From Syntrophomonadaceae bacterium (GTDB lineage Bacteria; Bacillota; Dethiobacteria; DTU022), in NCBI GenBank assembly GCA_003552365.1, contig PUKR01000172.1, forward strand, positions 1 to 37,596: a DNA stretch of 37,596 bases, read 5' to 3'. The translations under genes were made by a program, and so were the position numbers. Within the stretch, counting starts at the first letter, position 1. Each line of letters begins with the position of its first letter. Positions 7,374-14,975 of the stretch are shown here, one piece after another. The notes beneath the pieces were generated by a model that saw nothing but the letters and a program-made list of their open reading frames with translations, had not been told where the DNA came from and ran no database searches.

Positions 7374-7625
7374 TTACTGTTCCCGTGGCTTAGCCACATT
7401 AACTACAAGCTTACGTCCGTCCAGTTCAGCTCCGTTGGTTTTTTCGAGTATTTCTTCCATTTGATCCTCGTTAACTTCAACAAATCCATACCCGCGGGAA
7501 CGCCCTGTCGCCCTTTCCGTAATTATTCGACATTCCACCACTTCTCCATACTCAGAAAAAAACTTTTCCAATTCGTTTTCCTTGGTGCTCCAGGGAATAT
7601 TTCCCACATACAACGTTTTTACCAT
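7374..7625 (-). CDS. Small RRM-domain RNA-binding protein
   Basis: 83 residues forming one complete RNA recognition motif. RNP2 is TLYVGNIPWS (residues 4-13) and RNP1 is RSRGYGFVEV (about 43-52), with the aromatic residues that stack on RNA retained. The C-terminal strand is RKLVVNVAKP. Single-RRM proteins of this size occur in cyanobacteria and scattered other bacteria; their targets are mostly unknown. An excellent ribosome-binding site (GGAGGTGGAG) lies upstream. It is placed between nadD and yqeK, 57 bases after nadD and about 120 bases before yqeK. Confidence 0.9.
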   Translation of the reverse strand: MVKTLYVGNIPWSTKENELEKFFSEYGEVVECRIITERATGRSRGYGFVEVNEDQMEEILEKTNGAELDGRKLVVNVAKPREQ

Positions 7626-7682
7626 TTAATCTCCACCTCCAAGTATATTATACCTTATTTTCAGGCAGCTAAAACCATATTA

Positions 7683-8333
7683 TTATCCCGTGGGAACATA
7701 AAGGCCATGTTTCTTAATATATTGTTCCACCGGTTCAGGGGTTAAGTATTTAATTGTTTTGCCCAGCGCAACCCGTTCCCGGATAAAGGTTGAAGATACC
7801 GCCAGGGCAGGAATTTCCAGCAGGTGGACTTTATGCTTCATCCCCGGGCAGTGTTTATCCAGGGTTTCGCGAAATTTTTCCAGTGAATACCCGGGTCTGG
7901 AAACAGCTATAAAAGTACACAGCCGGAGCAGCTCCTCGTAATCCTTCCAGGTAAAAATATCCAATATAGCGTCTGCACCTGTAATAAAAAAAAGTTCCGG
8001 GATTTCCTTTTCGCCAAAGGAAAAATGCCTGACCGTATCAATTGTATAAGCGGGCCCCTCACTGTCCATCTCCACCGAAGAAACGTAAAAAGAAGGGTTC
8101 GACATAACCGCCAGAGTAGTCATCAGGTAACGGTGTTCAGGCAGAGTAACCTGCTCACCGTCTTTATGGGGTGGCATACCGGTAGGCACAAAAACAACGT
8201 AATTAAGATCAAACTGCTGCCTGGCCTCTTCAGCGGTCACTAAATGCCCCATATGAATCGGATCAAACGTTCCACCCATTAACCCAACACTCATACCGGC
8301 AGCATTATTATTGTTTCGATTAATAAAAAACAC
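7683..8333 (-). CDS. nadD: Nicotinate-nucleotide adenylyltransferase
   Basis: 216 residues. It converts nicotinate mononucleotide and ATP to deamido-NAD in NAD synthesis. Motifs: VGLMGGTFDPIHMGHL (the nucleotidyltransferase GxFDPxHxGH signature), FVPTGMPPHKD, LFFITGADAILDIFTWKDYEEL, and AVSSTFIRER (the SSTxIR motif). I start at GTG 8333, which has AAAGGAG about 9 bases upstream; the longer TTG start directly abuts that site. This leaves a short Asn-rich N-terminal extension (about 13 residues, FFINRNNNNAAG) before the usual start region. The ATG at 8294 would remove it but lacks a good ribosome-binding site. It begins 21 bases after obg. Confidence 0.95.
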   Translation of the reverse strand: MFFINRNNNNAAGMSVGLMGGTFDPIHMGHLVTAEEARQQFDLNYVVFVPTGMPPHKDGEQVTLPEHRYLMTTLAVMSNPSFYVSSVEMDSEGPAYTIDTVRHFSFGEKEIPELFFITGADAILDIFTWKDYEELLRLCTFIAVSRPGYSLEKFRETLDKHCPGMKHKVHLLEIPALAVSSTFIRERVALGKTIKYLTPEPVEQYIKKHGLYVPTG

Positions 8334-8354
8334 CTGTGACAACTCCTTTGAGAG

Positions 8355-9632
8355 TTACTCGTAGTAATCAAATTCTTCATCACCAATACGGACAGTATCG
8401 CCTTCCTTGATGCCCTTATTTTTTAGTTCCCGCTCCAGGCCAATTCGCCTGATAAAATTTTGAAACCTGTGCAGGGCCTCCTCACTTTCAAAATCTGTCC
8501 GGGCCGCCATCCTTTCTATTTCATCGCCTCTTACATAAAAAACATTATCATATTTTTCAACACTCAACGGTATTGTAGTTTCTCTTTCGCCGGTAACTTC
8601 GACTTCTTTTTCAAGCTCTTCTTTCTGCGATAATTCAGTAACCTGCGCATATATATTATGGATTAAATCTTGCACACCCTTACCGGTATAAGCAGAAATT
8701 CCAAACACGGGAATAAGGTCTCCTTCAGCTTCCTTTAGATGCTCTTTAAGTTGCGAAAATCTTTTTTCTGCCCCGGTTAAGTCAAGCTTATTGCCCACAA
8801 CAACCCGCGGATACTGGGCCAACCTTGAACTGTACATTGAAATTTCGTGTTTCAGCATATGGTAAGCTTCAACCGGGTCAGTTTCAGCATTCGGGTCCAG
8901 GTCTACCAGCAATAATAACACTAAAGTTCTCTCCACGTGCCGTAAAAACCGGTGGCCGAGCCCCACCCCCTGGTGAGCCCCTTCTATTAAACCCGGTAAA
9001 TCTGCAACAATAAAACTACCCTCATCTCCAACTTTGACCATACCCAAGTTGGGGGTAAGGGTAGTGAAAGGATATGACGCCACTTTAGGCTTTGCTGCCG
9101 TTATTCTACTTAACAGCGTCGATTTGCCGGCATTGGGGAAACCAACCAGGCCTACCTGGGCCATTAACTTCAATTCCAGTTTAATTTTCCGTTCTTCCCC
9201 GGGCAGCCCCTTTTCAGCCAACCGCGGAACCCGTCTCCTGGAGCTGGCAAAGCGAGCATTGCCTTTACCGCCCTGCCCACCGCCGGCAACCAGGGCTTTC
9301 TGGCCCGCTTCAGCAAGATCAGCTCGAACATTTCCTTCCTGGTCTCTAACTACTGTCCCTACCGGAACCGGTACCAGGAGATCACTACCATCTGCTCCAT
9401 GTTGATTCTTTCCTTTACCATGAGCACCGTTAGAGGCTTTCAAAGTATGGCGGTACCTGAGATCCAGGAAACTTTGTTTCGAAGGGTCCGCCCAGAGATA
9501 TACATCGCCGCCCTTGCCACCATCTCCACCATCGGGACCGCCCTTGGGCACATATTTTTCCCGGCGAAATGAAACAACACCATCGCCACCCCGGCCTCCG
9601 CGAACTAAAAGCTCTAACTCGTCTACGAACAT
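8355..9632 (-). CDS. obg: Obg family GTPase
   Basis: 425 residues in three domains. The glycine-rich Obg fold (about 1-158) begins MFVDELELLVRGGRGGDG and includes GGPDGGDGGKGGDVYLW. The G domain has G1 GFPNAGKST, G2/G3 TTLTPNLG and DLPGLIEGAHQGVGLGHRFL, and G4 NKLD. The C-terminal OCT domain follows (about 345-425, ending EGDTVRIGDEEFDYYE). Obg acts in late 50S ribosome assembly and in stress and growth control. The chosen ATG at 9632 matches the family N terminus and has GAGG upstream. A longer open frame to 9758 would run through the rpmA terminator and is rejected. Confidence 0.97.
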   Translation of the reverse strand: MFVDELELLVRGGRGGDGVVSFRREKYVPKGGPDGGDGGKGGDVYLWADPSKQSFLDLRYRHTLKASNGAHGKGKNQHGADGSDLLVPVPVGTVVRDQEGNVRADLAEAGQKALVAGGGQGGKGNARFASSRRRVPRLAEKGLPGEERKIKLELKLMAQVGLVGFPNAGKSTLLSRITAAKPKVASYPFTTLTPNLGMVKVGDEGSFIVADLPGLIEGAHQGVGLGHRFLRHVERTLVLLLLVDLDPNAETDPVEAYHMLKHEISMYSSRLAQYPRVVVGNKLDLTGAEKRFSQLKEHLKEAEGDLIPVFGISAYTGKGVQDLIHNIYAQVTELSQKEELEKEVEVTGERETTIPLSVEKYDNVFYVRGDEIERMAARTDFESEEALHRFQNFIRRIGLERELKNKGIKEGDTVRIGDEEFDYYE

Positions 9633-9685
9633 TAAACCTCGATCACCTACAGCGCTGCTGAATAAAAAAGGAGATTTTAATAAAT

Positions 9686-9712
9686 AAAACCCGGGCTTGG
9701 ACCCGGGCCTTA
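9686..9712 (-). terminator. Intrinsic terminator after rpmA
   Basis: On the minus strand AAGGCCCGGG, a six-base loop and CCCGGGTTTT form a strong hairpin, followed by TTTTATTTATT, about a dozen bases past the rpmA stop codon. It separates rplU-rpmA from obg; some read-through is possible because no clear obg promoter was found in the remaining 50 bases. Confidence 0.8.
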
Positions 9713-9723
9713 CATACATACCT

Positions 9724-9996
9724 TTAGTTTGCTGCCGCGCCTTCGACGGGCAATACACTTACCTGCTTTTTAGCGCGATTTGTATGTTCAAATACTACCC
9801 GGCCATCGGCTTTAGCGAACAAGGTATCATCGCCGCCTTTGCCAACGTTAATGCCTGGATGAAAACGGGTTCCTCTCTGCCGGACTATGATGCTGCCTGC
9901 TTTAACTATTTGTCCACCATAACTTTTTACGCCCAGTCTTTTCGCATTACTGTCTCTTCCGTTGCGTGAACTACCTACACCCTTTTTATGGGCCAT
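9724..9996 (-). CDS. rpmA: 50S ribosomal protein L27 (bL27)
   Basis: 90 residues, beginning MAHKKGVGSSRNGRDSNAKRLGVK, the conserved N terminus that reaches towards the peptidyl-transferase centre. RQRGTRFHPGINVGKGGDDTLFA follows. Many Bacillota encode a short N-terminal leader that the protease Prp removes. Here an in-frame TAA lies immediately before the ATG, so no such leader can exist, and no prp gene lies between rplU and rpmA. The ribosome-binding site AGAGAGGTG is well placed. Confidence 0.97.
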   Translation of the reverse strand: MAHKKGVGSSRNGRDSNAKRLGVKSYGGQIVKAGSIIVRQRGTRFHPGINVGKGGDDTLFAKADGRVVFEHTNRAKKQVSVLPVEGAAAN

Positions 9997-10042
9997 TTAT
10001 GACACCTCTCTTTCATGCCCTTCGTTTATTAAGAATAAGCTA

Positions 10043-10354
10043 TTAAACACTGATATTTTCAATCAAAACTTCTGTATAGGGCTGCCTGTGCCCCTGCTTG
10101 CGGCTGTAATTTTTTTTCGGTTTGTACTTGTAAACCGTAATTTTACGACCGCGGCCATTAGCGACGACTTTTCCTTCTACACGGCAATTATCCAGGTACG
10201 GTTTTCCCACCCGGGCTTCATTGCCGTCGTTCAACATTAAAACTCTGTCAAAGTTAATCTTTTCTCCCTTTTCCGCAGGCAATTTTTCCACGCGGATCGT
10301 CCTGCCTTCTTCTGCGCGGTACTGCTTACCGCCGGTTTCAATAATTGCGTACAT
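10043..10354 (-). CDS. rplU: 50S ribosomal protein L21 (bL21)
   Basis: 103 residues, beginning MYAIIETGGKQYRAEEG, the invariant L21 N terminus, and including VLMLNDG, GKPYLDNCRVEGKVV and a basic region YKYKPKKNYSRKQGHRQPY that binds 23S rRNA. ATG 10354 has GGGGGT upstream. The longer open frame to 10426 covers the structured leader and is not coding. It is 46 bases from rpmA and presumably co-transcribed. Confidence 0.97.
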   Translation of the reverse strand: MYAIIETGGKQYRAEEGRTIRVEKLPAEKGEKINFDRVLMLNDGNEARVGKPYLDNCRVEGKVVANGRGRKITVYKYKPKKNYSRKQGHRQPYTEVLIENISV

Positions 10355-10450
10355 AAACAAACCCCCTGTAAAGGACTCGCCGAATATGGTAGCCCGACAA
10401 GAACTTTGTGAGGCTTTTAAAACCATCTTCGTGCGGTTGTCAGTCTATTG
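10355..10450 (-). promoter_or_regulatory. Candidate L21 (rplU) ribosomal-protein leader
   Basis: The 5' untranslated region between the rplU promoter and its ATG is about 90 bases, rich in conserved-looking unpaired purines and short GC helices (GCCTCAC, CTTGTCGGGCTACC, TTCGGCGAGTCC). In Bacillota this position commonly holds the autoregulatory L21 leader. I assign it by position and general resemblance, not by an explicit model match. Confidence 0.5.
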
Positions 10451-10453
10451 CTG

Positions 10454-10482
10454 AGTTTAACACGCCTATCTGCCTTTGTCAA
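10454..10482 (-). promoter_or_regulatory. SigA-type promoter of rplU-rpmA
   Basis: The minus strand reads TTGACA (10477-10482), 17 bases, then TAAACT (10454-10459), with four of six -10 bases matching. It lies between the rng stop codon and the rplU leader. The rest of the gap (10483-10595) shows only a weak inverted repeat. Confidence 0.65.
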
Positions 10483-10595
10483 TTGAAACAACCGGACATT
10501 TGACGGCATCATAAAGGCCGGTTAATGATAGTAATCGCTGGGAAAAAGTTATTATATTTTGTCTGCCCGCCCATGCTGCCTTTCATTTCTTATTT

Positions 10596-12272
10596 TTACT
10601 TGACAACCGCCCGCGCGTATGTGCGGTTAACGTCTTTTATTTCCACCTTCACTTTTTGCCCCACTTTATCTCCCGCATCTTCAACGTTGATTACAAAGCC
10701 ATGTATCCGGGCGATGCCGTGGTTCGGATTTGTGGAATGCGGTTCTTCAATTTCAAGGTCGATAACCTCTCCCGCTTTAACCGGAAGGGCTAACTCCTGG
10801 ATTTCTTTTTTGCTGCCCCGGGCAACAATACGGTATTTTTCAATATGGACATCCTCAGCGCCGCGGATAAAAATTTTCCGGTTCAATTCATCTTCCAGCT
10901 TTTTAAGATTTCCTCCACCACTTCCGATAATGATTGAGGCAACTTCATGGTGCATTTCAACAAGTACCGCCTTACTGTTTTCATCCTGCAGCTGTTGCTT
11001 TAATTCACTTTCAATACGGGTGCTCACCACCAGGGGTGTAAGAACCCTTCCCGATCCGCTGCAATAAGGACAGGCCTGCTGCAGGTATTCGGATAAATCC
11101 TGGCGCACTTTCTTCCTGGTCATTTCCACCAGTCCCAGGTTGGTAAGGCCCAGGACATAGGTTTTAGTTCGATCATTCTTGATCGAATTGCTTAATTTAT
11201 CAATTACCATGCGACGGTGATCCTCAAGGCTCATATCAATGAAATCGACGATAATAATCCCGCCGATATCGCGCAGGCGAACCTGGCGGGCAATTTCCTC
11301 AGCGGCTTCCAGGTTGGTTTTTAAGATTGTATCCGCCAAATTTCGCCGCCCGATATAACGGCCGGTATTGACATCAACTACTGTCAAAGCCTCTGTTTCA
11401 TCAAAAACCAGGTAGCCCCCGCTTTTTAACCAAACCTGGCGGGAGAGGGCTTTTTCCAGCTCTTTTTCAACGCCGTAACGTTCAAATATGGGTTCGTCTT
11501 CCTTGTAATATTTAACCTTGGTTTTAAGATGGGGAGAGATATAATCGACTATTTCTTTTACTTTTTCGTATTCATGCTTATCATCGATTAAAAAACTGCT
11601 GAACTCTTCGACAAATAAATCCCGGGCTATGCGGCAGGTCAAGGAAAGATCCTGGTAGAGGATTGCCGGCGCTGTTCTTTGTTCAAAGCGAGTTAAAATC
11701 CGGTTCCACAGTTGAATTAAAAACTGCAAATCCTGTTCCATAACCCCGGCATCCACTCCTTCGGCTACAGTCCGGACGATTAAACCCAGGTTGTCGGGTT
11801 TTAGCCTTTCAACTTCCCGGCGCAACCTTTCTCTTTCGGTTTGACTTTCAATCCTCCTGGAAACACCGATATAATTTGCTCCGGGCACTAAAACCAGGTA
11901 TCGCCCGGGAATAGTGATTTGTCCTGTAACCCGTGCTCCTTTGCTGCCAAAAGGTTCTTTAATTACCTGGACCATTATTTCTTCGCCGGCTTTAAGCAGC
12001 TTATCAATCGAACCGGAAGCCTGTGGGGAATTCTCATCGTCCCAGTCAATATAAACGTCATCAACATATAAAAAAGCATTCTTATCCAGGCCAATATCGA
12101 TAAAAGCAGCCTGCATGCCCGGTAAAACATTGGCCACAACCCCCTTGTAGAGGTTGCCCACCACCCGGTGCTGCAGGGGCCTCTCTATGTCCATTTCCAC
12201 CAATTTTCCGCTCTCGAGCAGGGCTACCCGGGTAGCACGGTTATCGCAGTTAACTACTATCTTTTTATCCAT
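10596..12272 (-). CDS. rng: Ribonuclease E/G family endoribonuclease
   Basis: 558 residues, RNase G-sized. An N-terminal S1-like domain (about 35-125) includes LYKGVVANVLPGMQAAFIDIGLDKNAFLYVDD. The catalytic DNase I-like region carries the metal-binding aspartates in ALTVVDVNTGRYIG and IIIVDFIDM. The zinc-link motif CPYCSGSGR follows at about 400, then a C-terminal extension of small, RNase-G type. The enzyme processes 5'-monophosphorylated rRNA, tRNA and mRNA. ATG 12272 overlaps the stop codon of the preceding DUF2344 gene (TAATG), suggesting translational coupling. Bacillus subtilis lacks this enzyme, whereas many Clostridia carry it near rplU. Confidence 0.95.
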   Translation of the reverse strand: MDKKIVVNCDNRATRVALLESGKLVEMDIERPLQHRVVGNLYKGVVANVLPGMQAAFIDIGLDKNAFLYVDDVYIDWDDENSPQASGSIDKLLKAGEEIMVQVIKEPFGSKGARVTGQITIPGRYLVLVPGANYIGVSRRIESQTERERLRREVERLKPDNLGLIVRTVAEGVDAGVMEQDLQFLIQLWNRILTRFEQRTAPAILYQDLSLTCRIARDLFVEEFSSFLIDDKHEYEKVKEIVDYISPHLKTKVKYYKEDEPIFERYGVEKELEKALSRQVWLKSGGYLVFDETEALTVVDVNTGRYIGRRNLADTILKTNLEAAEEIARQVRLRDIGGIIIVDFIDMSLEDHRRMVIDKLSNSIKNDRTKTYVLGLTNLGLVEMTRKKVRQDLSEYLQQACPYCSGSGRVLTPLVVSTRIESELKQQLQDENSKAVLVEMHHEVASIIIGSGGGNLKKLEDELNRKIFIRGAEDVHIEKYRIVARGSKKEIQELALPVKAGEVIDLEIEEPHSTNPNHGIARIHGFVINVEDAGDKVGQKVKVEIKDVNRTYARAVVK

Positions 12273-13000
12273 TAAATGCACATCCCTTCCGACAAAGGCT
12301 TCAGGGAGCCGTTGCAGTCCCGGTAAAGTCTTACCCGGTGTAAATTCCAGTTTACATGCGATGGACGTTTCTCGCCCAATTCAAAATCAAGCTGTTCAAG
12401 AACAAAAACCGGCGAGACTCCTCCCCGGCTGCCGGTCTGTAATAGTAACTTCAATACCACCTGATCTTCATGCTCATCACCATTAAAGTATGCTTCGTTT
12501 ATATAGGGGCGCACGTTTACATTTGTTTTCCTTTTGCCCTTCCTGGAAGAACGCGGCGCCAAAATTTCTTCTTTGTCAAGCAGGCGTTCCAGTGCAGACC
12601 GGTAAGCTTCAATATTTACTTCTAATTGTGGACTTACTGTTACCAGGCGGGCTTGATATAAAGCAGCGGAAACCAGTGAGGGTAATGCCGGTGCTTGCTT
12701 GTCCACGGCTTGCGCCCTTTTTATTTCCAACCCTTCCGGCAACTGCTTTTTTAACTTTAGAATAAACTCTTCAGGAGCTATCTCCTCTTTAAAAAAAACT
12801 TCACCCAGCTCATCATCGGCTGTTACATCAACCGGCAGGGGGGCGGCAAGGTTAAACCGCGGGTGAGGGGAGAACCCCTCACTATATGCCAGCGGCAGGC
12901 CACTTCGCCGCAGGGCCCGCTGGAATAGGCGCATCATATCCAGGTGAGATATATATTTTATCTGTTCCTTTCGGGCATAATTAAAGCAGATCCGGGTCAT
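12272..13000 (-). CDS. TIGR03936-type radical-SAM-linked protein (DUF2344)
   Basis: 242 residues. The N terminus is family-typical: RICFNYARKEQIKYISHLDMMRLFQRALRRSGLPLAYSEGFSPHPRFNLAAPLPV. This family is almost always adjacent to, or fused with, the large radical-SAM protein found here directly upstream; its own activity is unknown. The gene overlaps the radical-SAM reading frame by 20 bases and has GGAAGGAG before the ATG. The stop codon overlaps the rng start. The arrangement implies coordinated production of all three proteins. Confidence 0.88.
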   Translation of the reverse strand: MTRICFNYARKEQIKYISHLDMMRLFQRALRRSGLPLAYSEGFSPHPRFNLAAPLPVDVTADDELGEVFFKEEIAPEEFILKLKKQLPEGLEIKRAQAVDKQAPALPSLVSAALYQARLVTVSPQLEVNIEAYRSALERLLDKEEILAPRSSRKGKRKTNVNVRPYINEAYFNGDEHEDQVVLKLLLQTGSRGGVSPVFVLEQLDFELGEKRPSHVNWNLHRVRLYRDCNGSLKPLSEGMCI

Positions 13001-14780
13001 GGGTTACTCCTTCCGGCTTTTCACCGGCAAGCGATTTCTGGTGTTCAGCAATAAGCATATTTTTATCTACACCGCAGCTCAGGTGATCCCATGGCAAACA
13101 TTGATCGTAGGAAAAACGGCGATAGGCATAGTCTTCCCCTCTCACTGCAGTTTTTTGAAAAGCCCTCTGCCACAAGCTAAAGTCGAAATATTCCGACCAG
13201 CCATCAAAACGGCACCCCATCTGCCAGGCATGTTCAAGCGCCGGGGCCAGTTTACGATCGCCCCGGGCAAAAACCGCCTCTAAAAAGCTGGCCCTGGCAT
13301 CATGCCAGCTAAAATCAACCCCGCGTAATTTTTTAAACCCGGTGCGCAAAATATCCTGGCGCCTGTTGACTTCATCCATTGACAACTGCGGCTCCCATTG
13401 AAACGGGGTATGTGACTTGGGCACAAAAGTGGCCACACTTACATTTATACTGATCTTTCTTTTTGCCCTGCCCTTAAAGTATTCTCTTAATCTTCGGCAC
13501 AGGTTAACTATTTCCACTACATCTTCATCGTGCTCTGCAGGCAAGCCAATCATAAAATATAGTTTAAAACCCTGCCAGCCAGCATCAATTGCATCCCCTA
13601 AAGAAGTAAAGATTTCTTCTTCGGTAATATTCTTTTTAATTACTTTCCTTAACCTTTCGGTCGCAGCTTCCGGGGCAAAGGTCAAACTGCTTTTTCGGCC
13701 CTGGTGCAACTTATCGGCAAGCTTAATTGAATAAGAATCAAGGCGCAGGGATGGCAGGCTGCATTTAACCTTTCTAGCAGATAAATCAGAGTCCAAGTTG
13801 TTGATCAACTCTTCAAGGTGCGGGTAATCTGTGCTGCTCAAAGATACCAGTGATAGTTCTTCGTAACCGGTATTATCTATAATTTCTTTAGCGGTTTGCT
13901 GAAGTTTATCCCGGCTGCGACGCCTGACGGGCTTGAAAATATAACCGGCCTGGCAGAAGCGGCACCCCCTGCCGCAGCCACGAAACAGCTCGATAACCGC
14001 CCGATCATGTATGGTTTGGAGATAGGGAACCGGCGGGGCCTTGGGAAAGGGAGCCGTATCAAGGTTTTCAACCGTAACCTTCCTGATCATTTCCGGTGCC
14101 CGGTCATCCTTCCGCTCCATTCCAATAAATTCTTCTCCGGAATAGGCCGGGTTGTATAAAGAAGGCACATAGACCCCCTCAAAAGTTGACAACCGGGCAA
14201 TAATTTCATTGCGCTCATAACCATGTCTCTTTAAATCCATGTATCCGGTAAGGATTGCGGGGAGACATTCTTCTGCCTCACCAAGCACAAACAAGTCAAA
14301 AAAAGGAGCCAGGGGTTCAGGGTTAAAAGCACAGGGCCCTCCCCCCACAATCAAAGGGTGATCACCTTTGCGATCTTCGGTTCGCAGCGGGATATCAGCC
14401 AGGTCAAGCATGTTGAGCACATTAGTATAGCTTAGCTCATACTGGAGCGAAAACCCGATTATATCAAACTCTTTCAGCGGTTTATGGCTTTCCAGGCTAA
14501 AAAGGGGGAGATTGTATTTGCGCAGCAATTCTTCCATATCGGTTGCTGGGGAAAAAACCCGCTCCATTAACATTCCCGGGTTGCGGTTTATGCTTTCATA
14601 CAAAATTTTCAAGCCATGGTTCGACATGCCAACTTCGTAAAGATCGGGAAAAGCAAAAGCCATCCGCAAATCAACACTTGAGTGCTCTTTTTTAACAGCA
14701 TTCCACTCGTTGCCCGTGTAACGGGCCGGTTTCCATACTTGTCCCAGGAGATATTTTAATATATCTTTCTGTGTTTGCAT
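12981..14780 (-). CDS. TIGR03960-type radical SAM protein
   Basis: 599 residues. An N-terminal region resembling a B12-binding domain (about 30-180; GMSNHGLKILYESIN, IGFSLQYELSYTN, IVGGGPCAFNPEPLAPF) precedes the radical-SAM core. Its CxxxCxxC motif is in ELFRGCGRGCRFCQAGYIF (Cys269, Cys273, Cys276), ligating the [4Fe-4S] cluster. TFAPEAATERLR and FKLYFMIGLP are typical later core strands. The substrate of this family is not known to me; proximity to RNase and ribosomal-protein genes hints at RNA or translation but proves nothing. The start ATG 14780 lacks an obvious Shine-Dalgarno sequence, in contrast to its neighbours. It is coupled to the DUF2344 gene. Confidence 0.9.
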   Translation of the reverse strand: MQTQKDILKYLLGQVWKPARYTGNEWNAVKKEHSSVDLRMAFAFPDLYEVGMSNHGLKILYESINRNPGMLMERVFSPATDMEELLRKYNLPLFSLESHKPLKEFDIIGFSLQYELSYTNVLNMLDLADIPLRTEDRKGDHPLIVGGGPCAFNPEPLAPFFDLFVLGEAEECLPAILTGYMDLKRHGYERNEIIARLSTFEGVYVPSLYNPAYSGEEFIGMERKDDRAPEMIRKVTVENLDTAPFPKAPPVPYLQTIHDRAVIELFRGCGRGCRFCQAGYIFKPVRRRSRDKLQQTAKEIIDNTGYEELSLVSLSSTDYPHLEELINNLDSDLSARKVKCSLPSLRLDSYSIKLADKLHQGRKSSLTFAPEAATERLRKVIKKNITEEEIFTSLGDAIDAGWQGFKLYFMIGLPAEHDEDVVEIVNLCRRLREYFKGRAKRKISINVSVATFVPKSHTPFQWEPQLSMDEVNRRQDILRTGFKKLRGVDFSWHDARASFLEAVFARGDRKLAPALEHAWQMGCRFDGWSEYFDFSLWQRAFQKTAVRGEDYAYRRFSYDQCLPWDHLSCGVDKNMLIAEHQKSLAGEKPEGVTHDPDLL

Positions 14781-14868
14781 TTTAACACATCACATTTCAA
14801 AGCTGGCCAGAAACAAAAACACGGCTTAATTATTTCCGGTCACCCGCTTAATTTCCACTCCATGGAAT

Positions 14869-14892
14869 AAGGGACAAGGAACCTGTCCCCTT
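14869..14892. repeat. Palindromic GGGACA...TGTCCC element
   Basis: An inverted repeat, AAGGGACA, seven bases, TGTCCC-CTT, lies in the 195-base gap between radC and the radical-SAM gene. Similar GGGACAGG-type palindromes occur as dispersed repeats in many bacteria, but only one copy is visible here. It lacks a T-run for a terminator on either strand. Confidence 0.45.
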
Positions 14893-14939
14893 GCCCCAAT
14901 CAATCCTTATCCCTTTTCCTGTTCCTGCATTCAAAACCT

Positions 14940-14968
14940 ATAATACCATATCATTCCTATTTTGATAA
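14940..14968 (-). promoter_or_regulatory. Candidate promoter of the radical-SAM / DUF2344 / rng unit
   Basis: The minus strand reads TTATCA (14963-14968), 17 bases, TATTAT (14940-14945). The -35 matches four and the -10 five of six consensus bases. It lies immediately after the radC stop codon, which is where a new transcription unit would begin. Confidence 0.5.
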
Positions 14969-14975
14969 GAGCTAG

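Noticed and set aside
7638..7650. TATAAT-like sequence upstream of the RRM gene as a promoter
   Set aside because: No acceptable -35 lies 16-18 bases upstream, and it is only about 20 bases from the start codon.
8294..8333. Treating the Asn-rich N-terminal segment of nadD as a separate peptide or frameshift
   Set aside because: It is in frame and preceded by AAAGGAG; a short N-terminal extension is the simpler reading.
9633..9758. N-terminal extension of obg
   Set aside because: The frame passes through the rpmA terminator, and the conserved Obg N terminus begins at the ATG at 9632 with a ribosome-binding site.
10355..10426. N-terminal extension of rplU
   Set aside because: L21 begins MYAIIETGGKQY at 10354; the extension overlaps the structured leader after the promoter.
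10490..10523. AACCGG/CCGGTT inverted repeat as an rng terminator
   Set aside because: The 22-base loop is long and no T-run follows on the minus strand; evidence is too weak.
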